NCBI RefSeq assembly: GCF_040115645.1
Contig: NC_089547.1
Coordinates: 5,270,001-5,334,000, forward strand
Reading direction: 5' to 3'
DNA: 64,000 nucleotides
Source: Euwallacea fornicatus
Taxonomy: Eukaryota; Arthropoda; Insecta; Coleoptera; Curculionidae
Shown: in pieces, positions 57,347-64,000 of the stretch
Layout of the letters: every line of letters starts with the position of its first letter
Numbering within the stretch: the first letter of the stretch is position 1
Notes under the pieces: model-generated
Seen by the model: only the letters and a program-made list of their open reading frames with translations
What the model was told of the DNA's origin: nothing
Database searches by the model: none
Position numbers and translations under genes: made by a program

Positions 57347-58517
57347 ATTTGGCCGAGCCTGAAGTTGTGGGTTGTAAAAAGTCGTTTTGGGAGAGTTTGT
57401 GGCGGTTCGTTCGCGATTGCCACACCGTAGTTACGTTGGTTTCTTTTTGTTATTAATCATGATAATATATTTTTAGAGTTATTTTGGAGTTTTTTTCATT
57501 TTTGAGCAGTTCGTAGTTCATTCTTGGAACCTGCACTTTTCAGCCATTTAAAAAAGATCGATAAATCGCGCAAATTCATTCGTGCTGACCGCCTCGGCTC
57601 AGAGATAAAATGCGCAATGCAGCTGTGCGCGCGCACCCTTTATGACTTGGCAGAAATGGCTTCCACCAACATTTTCAGGAACTTACGGAGAACTCTAAGG
57701 TCCAAATCCAACTTCGACCCTTCAGCAGCTGCTCAAGCTGCTTGGAAGCGCGCAGAACCGGCCGCAATGACCTCTCACTTCAAAAACAAGAAAGGCCTCC
57801 TTGTCGCACCGGCAAGTGATCTTACCCCCGAGTCGACGGCGGGTAGAAGGGAAAGTTTCATCTCCGTCTCTCTTTCACGCATTAAATTTAATGGTAACGG
57901 CGTATTTCGCGGCATCTTTAAATGTCGCCTAAGATGGTCAGAAGATTTCATCGAAAACGGGGCTTTTCATGATGAAAAAAAAGAACGATCTAAGAGCGTC
58001 GCTAAGAGAAATTGGACCAAAAGTGGAAAAACTACAAAAAAACCACCCCTGGGGACTTCGGGGAAATCGTGACTACGTTGGGAACTGCGTTGCGCGGAGG
58101 TGTTTTGCTGGTTGCCGGCAATCGCGCACGCGACCGTAATAACCCCCGGCAAGCGACGCTGCCACGGCGCGCGGCAATTCCTTTCATTTCCAGACTCTGA
58201 AGGATTCTGTCGCTGCGCGATTAGATATGACGAGTTCCCTTGAATATGCATGACTGGCTGAGTTTATCTGATTTCGGAAGGTGATTAAGACAGATCTCCT
58301 GTTCATTTTTCTTAAAATAACGGACCAGTCCAAAAACATCGAATTCCGCGAATCTCGCACCCACCGACGATTTGCCAGCGATACTTCATCGATTTTAGCG
58401 ATAAGGAGATGTGCTGACACCAAATGAATTAATATGAGACAAGTCGATATAAACATTTGAATCGGGGCAGTGAGAAAAATTGCCTTTCTTAGACAGTTCC
58501 ACTATCAGGTTCAGAAA
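57347..58517. other. Spacer between members 4 and 5
   Basis: A 182-codon frame at 57524-58072 opens on a non-ATG codon and shows no domain, so I leave it out. A TATA-like element precedes member 5. Confidence 0.4.
58448..58454 (+). promoter_or_regulatory. TATA box for member 5
   Basis: TATAAAC lies about 70 nt upstream of the start codon. Confidence 0.45.
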
Positions 58518-59060
58518 ATGCCTCCCCCGTTTCCGCACCACCACCGCCACCACCACCACCACCATCACCGCCACCATCCGCGGGACGACAAAATGGCTGT
58601 TTTGGGTGAGTTACTACTGAGCCATGGCGTAGCTGAAAACATTTTCTAATGCACTTGACGTGATCGCGCTTTAAAAACGTAGAAAGGTTCATTTGAATAA
58701 ACAAGTTTTCTCTCATTAGGAGGAATAGCCGGGGGCATAGCTGCAGGTCTGACTGCCGGAATTGCCAGTGGGGTCACGAATTCCCTCCTTGCCAACAAGT
58801 CTAAACACACTGAGTACCACTACCACGAACATTCCTCTGCAGCCCCTCCGGCAGCCGAGCCTAGTTTCCAACCATCAGCCCCGACCTACCAATTTCCCCC
58901 TCCAGCATATCAAGCACCACCTCCAGCTTACCCGCCCCCAGCCTACCAACCACCCACTTTAGAGCCAGCTCTAGCTGGTCCACCCTTTTATGGCTATCCT
59001 GCATGTCACCACTACGCATTTACTCATGGGTGTTTGCATTGCAGGGACTGGCAATGGTAA
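58518..59060 (+). CDS. Larger His/Pro-rich protein with Cys-His-Trp signature, member 5
   Basis: Two exons, 58518-58605 and 58720-59060, give 142 aa. A poly-His head (MPPPFPHHHRHHH...) is followed by a Gly/Ala-rich hydrophobic stretch of the glycine-zipper type (GGIAGGIAAGLTAGIASG), a Ser/His linker, PPPAYQ repeats and the end CHHYAFTHGCLHCRDWQW. It keeps the C-x-H-x6-C-x2-C spacing but has Asp where others have Gly. The glycine-zipper segment is unique in the cluster and could insert in a membrane or self-associate (inference). Confidence 0.8.
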
Positions 59061-59200
59061 AGTTTTCAAATTTCGAGCGAAGGGGAGAAAGTTCATTATG
59101 GGGATCATTTAGGAATTCGTTGCCCCCTCATGGCTGCCCTCCGTGTCAACACGTGGTGTGCACTCCTGGGTGTTACACATGCGAAGGGTGGGTCTGGTAG
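59061..59200 (+). other. Terminal exon or relic of a sixth Cys-His-Trp family member
   Basis: In frame to a stop at 59200 the sequence ends LPPHGCPPCQHVVCTPGCYTCEGWVW (motif part: CPPCQHVVCTPGCYTC). It closely resembles the end of member 1, including the extra middle Cys. An ATTTAG acceptor precedes it at about 59111, but its phase does not match the first exon of member 5 and no start was found. It may be an orphan exon, an alternative end, or a decayed copy. Confidence 0.5.
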
Positions 59201-59794
59201 CAGTCAGGGCGGTATTCTTGCGGAAAACGACGATTGTTGATGGAATTTGAAGGACTGCACTGATTAAAGATATGATATTTAATTAGTTGTTTTAATTAGG
59301 GGGAGGTTGGAATGTCTGAGTTTCTCGCCGCCCAGATCCGTTGGGCGCCGTTTGTGGCTTTGCGGCCGAAATGGCCCCTCGTATACTGAGTTCCTGGATT
59401 TATCATAGCATGGCAGAGAGAGATCAACTGTCTAAATATAAAACTTATCATCTGCTTGTGTACACTTTCCCGACATCATGGAGCTATTAGCATGTTTATC
59501 TACAATCATACCTGTATCTACTTTATTGATATAAGAGCAACGATGCCACGTCAAACAGCTTTTTTCCGCAAATTAGCCCTCGAAAATTCCTAAATTTCTC
59601 CAGAAATAGCACCACCGAGAGGCAAAAAACATTTTTTTTTTAATTCTCACCTGAGCTTACCCGAACCCACCTGGGCCAATTCTCGCCCTCTGTGGGATTT
59701 TGTCGACTAATCAATTTTTCGTTCGCCCCTCGTATATTGGAGACACGTCAGAGGAACGCGGAGTTCTAACGCTGATGGCCATGTAAGATCCATC
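59201..59794. other. Spacer before the integrin gene
   Basis: AT-rich and GC-poor. No exon supported. It should hold the integrin promoter. Confidence 0.4.
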
Positions 59795-62700
59795 ATGAAT
59801 CCCGGCGGCTTCAAATTATGTCTCTTTCTTATTCAAACTGTTGTCCTAACCGACAAAGCCCTAGGACAGACGGATAATAAAGATGAATGTCCCTCGGACT
59901 TACGCAAAGTGTGCCAAAAAGAGGAGAGCTGTAGTGAATGTTTATTGGCGCACACGTGCTGCAATTGGTGCTACGACCAAAGGGTAAGAATTTCGGTACA
60001 GAAATCTCATCATCATCATCATGATCATCAATCATATTTCTCTCTGCAGATAGCCGATAAGTTCCTGTGCGATTTCATTGACGAACTCAAGGAATGCGGA
60101 ACCTCCATAGAGAGGAACCGAAACAACTCTGTGAATATTGTAAAAAACCAGAATTTCGTCGACATCAATGATGTGGAAGATGCCTCGAGCGCCATCCAGA
60201 TAAAGCCTCAGCAGTTCGATGTGACCCTAAGAAAAGGTAAATGTTGCTTTTGATTGGTTGCATTGATGAGCGGTGTTCCACCAGGCCAACCCCTTAACAT
60301 ATCCTTCACGTACAAGGCGGCCAAAAACTACCCCTTGGAGTTATACTACTTGGGCGACCTAAGCTACTCCATGTTACCTCATCTGGACACCTTGAAGAAC
60401 CTTGGAAATGATCTTGGTAAAATACTGTGTAAAGCTTCTTAAAAAAACCTGCATTGCCGTCCATTGAAGGGCGCAGTCTGGAGGAACTGACCAAGCACTA
60501 CAAGTTGGCCTTTGGGTCATTTCTCGACAAGCCAGGAATGCCCCTTATTATGACCGCTCCAAGTAAGATCAATAACCCCTGTGAGCAAACCGAGGAGGGT
60601 TCTCCCGTTTGCCAGACCAAGGCCTGGCTCTTCAAGCACAGCTTGAATTTTACCGATAAGATGAGTGATTTCTTTGAAGTGGTAGGCTGCCCCAGCCCCT
60701 TTGCCTAGAGAGCCAAACTCCAGAGCCGATTTTAGGTGGGCAATAGCATAGTTTCTGCAAATCTCGACGATCTTGACGGTGCTTTGGAGGCAATCTTCCA
60801 AATTCTGGTCTGCGGCAAGCAGTTCGGATGGTCCGAAAGCTCCAGGAAGATCATATTGCTCTCCACTGATAGCTTGCTGCATACCGCAGGCGACGGGCTG
60901 CTTGTAGGGGCGACGGAGGTTAATGACGAGTTGCGGTGTTTGATGGACGAGCACGGCGATCATACTGAACCTTTGAAGTATGATTACCCGAGTTTGCCCC
61001 AAATTAAGATGCTCCTAAGGAAATTCAAGGTAGATACTCTCATAACTAAGTAAATTATCTGCGGGGCTGACGCATTAATCTCGATTGCAGACCAACTTAA
61101 TTGTGGCGGCCACTAAGGACAAGATCAAGTCCTATCGTCAGATGGAGAGGGACATACTTGAGGAGGAGGCATTCGTGGGGGTCTTGAAAGACAACTCGGA
61201 GAATATCTTGGAGCTGGTTAAAAAGGGGTTTCTCGACTTCATCAGGTACCCAATTTGACCCACTAAGAAACGAACCTTAAATAGGACCTTCCAGACGAGT
61301 TGAATTCTCGGCGAATTCTCCTCAAATCCCAGAACTGCAGCTCCGCTTCTTCGTAGATTGCAACGGTACGAATCAGTACCAGCAAAAGGCTGGATGCAAC
61401 AACGTGGAAGAGGAACCTGTAAATTTTAAGCTGGAATTATCCTTACACGGCACTCCTTCAAGGTCTTATGTAGGCACAAAATTTATTTACAAAACGCGAT
61501 CAGTCGAATTTTGAATTGTATAAATGATTTATTCTCTGCGCGAGATGGAGCGTTTCGGCGTTTGCGCAGAAGTAGGTACGGCAACCAACGCTGTGGTCGC
61601 GAATCAAATTTGCTCGTAAATTCTTGGAATTCGTTGTTCCTACTTCGGCGCGAAACCTAAAAATTGCAAACTTAAAGCGAATTTCAGGAGCAAATTATCA
61701 TCAAAGAGAGCGGCATCAACGAGGAGATAGTAATCAACATCCACTACGTTGGCGGATCTTGTAAGTGCGAAAACTTACCCCAAATTAAGTGGAAATGCGA
61801 ACACGGCACTGAGGACTGCGGCTCTTGCGTCTGCGATTTAGGATGGTAGATACAATACCTGTTCCAGTGACGCGCCAGTGGCTTAAATACGTAAATGGTT
61901 TTCGTGCGTTTGATATGAGGCAAATTACCCGCGCGCCAATGACTTGGGGACGGGGTTTAAACAAATCTCGAAATTATCAATTTAAGTGTTTTTCTCTGAG
62001 GTTACGTTTACGGGAAGCAGCAGCGCTTTCTTCAATCTGACAGAAGATACGTATTTGCCTGTCGTCATTGCAAAAACAAAAGAATGATGCCACGTTGCCA
62101 TTCACTGGCGCTGCAGGTGATCGGATCGAAAGTTTCGCGTTGTCAAAATCTGTTTGACGAGTATTTGACGACGGTTGCTTCACTAAAAAAGATACCAGCA
62201 GCTAGTTATATTCAACCGGGGGTTTCTGAATGCTTCCTGAGCTGCCGATACCGCGATTAGTGCGGGAAAATTCGTGGTACATTTGGCAACGTTTATTTCA
62301 CTAACATGGACTCCCCCTACGTTTAAATAATAAAATTAAGTTTCCAAGAAACACCAAACGCGCCATTTTGTGTATGAAGCCACTGGAGCAATAATGAAAG
62401 TGAACTTGTACATAGGAACAATTTTTCTATAACGTAGGAAGGGGAGGGAATGCTCGGAAGCGTGCAGAGAAGAGGTGAGAGTTTGCAGGAAAGATGAAAA
62501 CTCTCCTATTTGCTCCTCCAAGTAAGTGCCTGCACAAGGACCGATGGTTCGTCTGTCAGTTAGTCGTTAACCGGCAGTTGCCTCCGGCTAACCAGACAAA
62601 AGGACCTGGTATAATGCACTGAGGGCTGACTTCAAATAAAATGTATGCGATTTGCAGTGGGGATTGCATTTGCGGTAAATGCACATGCAGGAAATCATTC

Positions 62701-63618
62701 ACCGGGACTTACTGCGAGTTCGAATGCCCAATGAACAAAGCCCAGGAGATCTGCAATAACAAAGGCCAGTGCGTCGAAGGGGAGTGTAGGTGCTACGACG
62801 GTTACTCCAACGATGACTGCTCATGCCCTACGGCAGTTGACCAATGCTTTTTGGGAGCAGGTAAAAGAGCAACAAAGTCACAAGTTGGAGAGTGTTTGGT
62901 CTATAATGTAGATAGTGAGATCTGCAGCGGAAATGGCACATGCACATGCAATTCGTGCAAGTGCAAACCAGGGCACAAGGGCGACTATTGCGAAATGAAC
63001 ACCAATGAGGCTAAGAATGTGGTTTGCGAAATGTACGAGGAACCAGTCAAAAACTACTTTTTAAACAAAACAATAATTGACGACAAATCCAGTGTGACCT
63101 TAGAAAATAACTCTGTAAGCTTCCATAAAGTGGAAAACCTTACACTTTGCGGTAGGTTAATAGTCATTTGAATAATAAATACATAATGAGTTCATTAACT
63201 CAGGTGACAACCCGTGTTTGGTGGTGATCTTCGAGAGTGAATCCAGCAGATGTATCATACAATATTGCTACTATAAAGATACTAATGATATCATTCATGT
63301 GCCAATCAGAAAGAACTGTGACTTCACACTGAAAGCCATTGGATATGGATTTGGCATCGGTAAATTATATCCTCCCGTTTGTTACAGACTTAAAATGTAG
63401 ACCGCACCTTAGGGATCTTCGTTTCGATCATACTTGCAGGCTTAGTGATTATTCTGTTCAAAAAGTTTCAACTTTGGAGGGAGGAGAAGATCGAATTTGC
63501 GAAATTCAATGAACAAATTGAAAACTATAAAACGCAGAAAGCACACGAAATGAATCCCATTTATGTGTCTCCGGTAGTGAATTACGAGAATCCGCTTCAT
63601 TCCTCCTCGACACATTAG
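59795..63618 (+). CDS. Itgbn: Integrin beta subunit, divergent (beta-nu-like)
   Basis: Eleven exons: 59795-59983, 60050-60236, 60285-60416, 60470-60681, 60736-61029, 61091-61245, 61295-61469, 61688-61845, 62658-63151, 63204-63359, 63401-63618. They give 789 aa. Signal peptide, PSI domain (CPSDLRKVCQ...CNWCYDQR), beta-I domain with MIDAS DLSYS, hybrid domain, Cys-rich I-EGF repeats (CGSCVC, GDCICGKC, CNSCKCKPGH), beta-tail, one TM helix (IFVSIILAGLVIILF) and a cytoplasmic tail with NPIY followed by a degenerate NPLH. Tail and metal-site divergence point to the beta-nu class and not beta-PS. It pairs with an alpha subunit for adhesion or for uptake of dying cells. Phases agree across exon 8/9, but part of an I-EGF repeat is missing. 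Confidence 0.92.
61846..62657 (+). other. Large intron of the integrin gene holding repeat-like sequence
   Basis: No Cys-rich exon could be found in this 812-nt intron. Around 62030-62130 a weak match to the dispersed repeat occurs (CAAAAACAAAAGAATG and CACGTTGCC). Confidence 0.4.
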
Positions 63619-64000
63619 ATTGCTTCATCGTCGGATTGTCTCTATGTAATAAAATCCTTCAAGGCTTGAGAAACGACGGAGAAATGTCGGTTATTGTATG
63701 GCAACAGAGAACGCAGCTTGACATTCAAATTCAAATTTTAAAATCGAACGACATTTCTCTTGTGGTCTCCTCATTGAGCAATAGCGTTAGTACCCAATTA
63801 GAATTAGTTTAATTTGGGTAAAACTGTGTATGTGCAATTCGTGACGCATGGTTCGAAACCGTACATTTTCTAATTTGTTGGCGTTTAAAAAGTGCAGATA
63901 TTCCAAATTAATGCAATAAAATGTACGCAATTGATAAGTTAAATATGGTGTATTAATCATTCTCAACGTGGTAACCTTCCATTCCCTCGAATCTTCACCT
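63619..64000 (+). other. 3' UTR of the integrin gene and flank
   Basis: AATAAA occurs near 63646 and again near 63915. No further gene is visible to the window edge. Confidence 0.5.

Noticed and set aside
57524..58072. 182-codon frame between family members 4 and 5
   Set aside because: It opens on a non-ATG codon, has no recognisable domain and no splice support.
1..64000. CRISPR arrays, tRNA genes, prokaryotic operons or prophage
   Set aside because: The window is intron-bearing animal DNA; no regular spacer array was seen and I could not identify a convincing tRNA by eye.

Overview
This window is animal nuclear DNA with short spliced introns and no operons. It is almost certainly from an insect, and my guess is a beetle. 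The support is a single muscle myosin heavy chain (Mhc) gene with arthropod-style banks of mutually exclusive exons, plus a yellow-family gene, a pickpocket-type DEG/ENaC channel, an insect-type cytochrome b5-related desaturase pair and a divergent beta-nu-like integrin. All gene models below were spliced by eye. Introns were accepted only where GT-AG (rarely GC-AG) sites keep the reading frame and restore family motifs.

Left part (1-15 kb): STRAP (WD40, +), LSm7 (-) and an inward-rectifier K+ channel (-). A ~3.5 kb non-coding stretch with a degenerate tandem repeat follows, then a yellow/MRJP-family secreted protein (+) and a cytochrome b5-related desaturase (Cyt-b5-r, +) that runs tail-to-tail into Mhc.

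Centre (15-39 kb): Mhc on the minus strand spans about 17.5 kb and encodes about 1965 aa. It has alternative exon sets for the N-terminal region (2), an exon-7-equivalent near the nucleotide pocket (3), the relay (6 intact plus 1 decayed), actin-binding loop 2 (2), the converter (3) and the rod hinge (2). An internal exon inside the gene begins with ATG and reads straight into the rod; it is the counterpart of the Drosophila myosin rod protein (Mrp) start. About 6.8 kb of non-coding DNA upstream should hold the Mhc 5' exon and promoter.

Right part (39-64 kb): a pickpocket channel (+), a second Cyt-b5-r paralogue (-), PIG-X (+), the mitochondrial enoyl reductase MECR (-), a broken SLC17-type transporter pseudogene (+), a class-3 fatty aldehyde dehydrogenase (-) and a beta integrin (+). 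Scattered through 50-59 kb is a family of five small His/Pro/Gly-rich genes plus a sixth terminal fragment. All end in the same Cys-His signature, C-x-H-x6-C-x2-C-x-(G/D)-(W/F)-x-W. I do not recognise this family, and it is the best candidate here for something undescribed.
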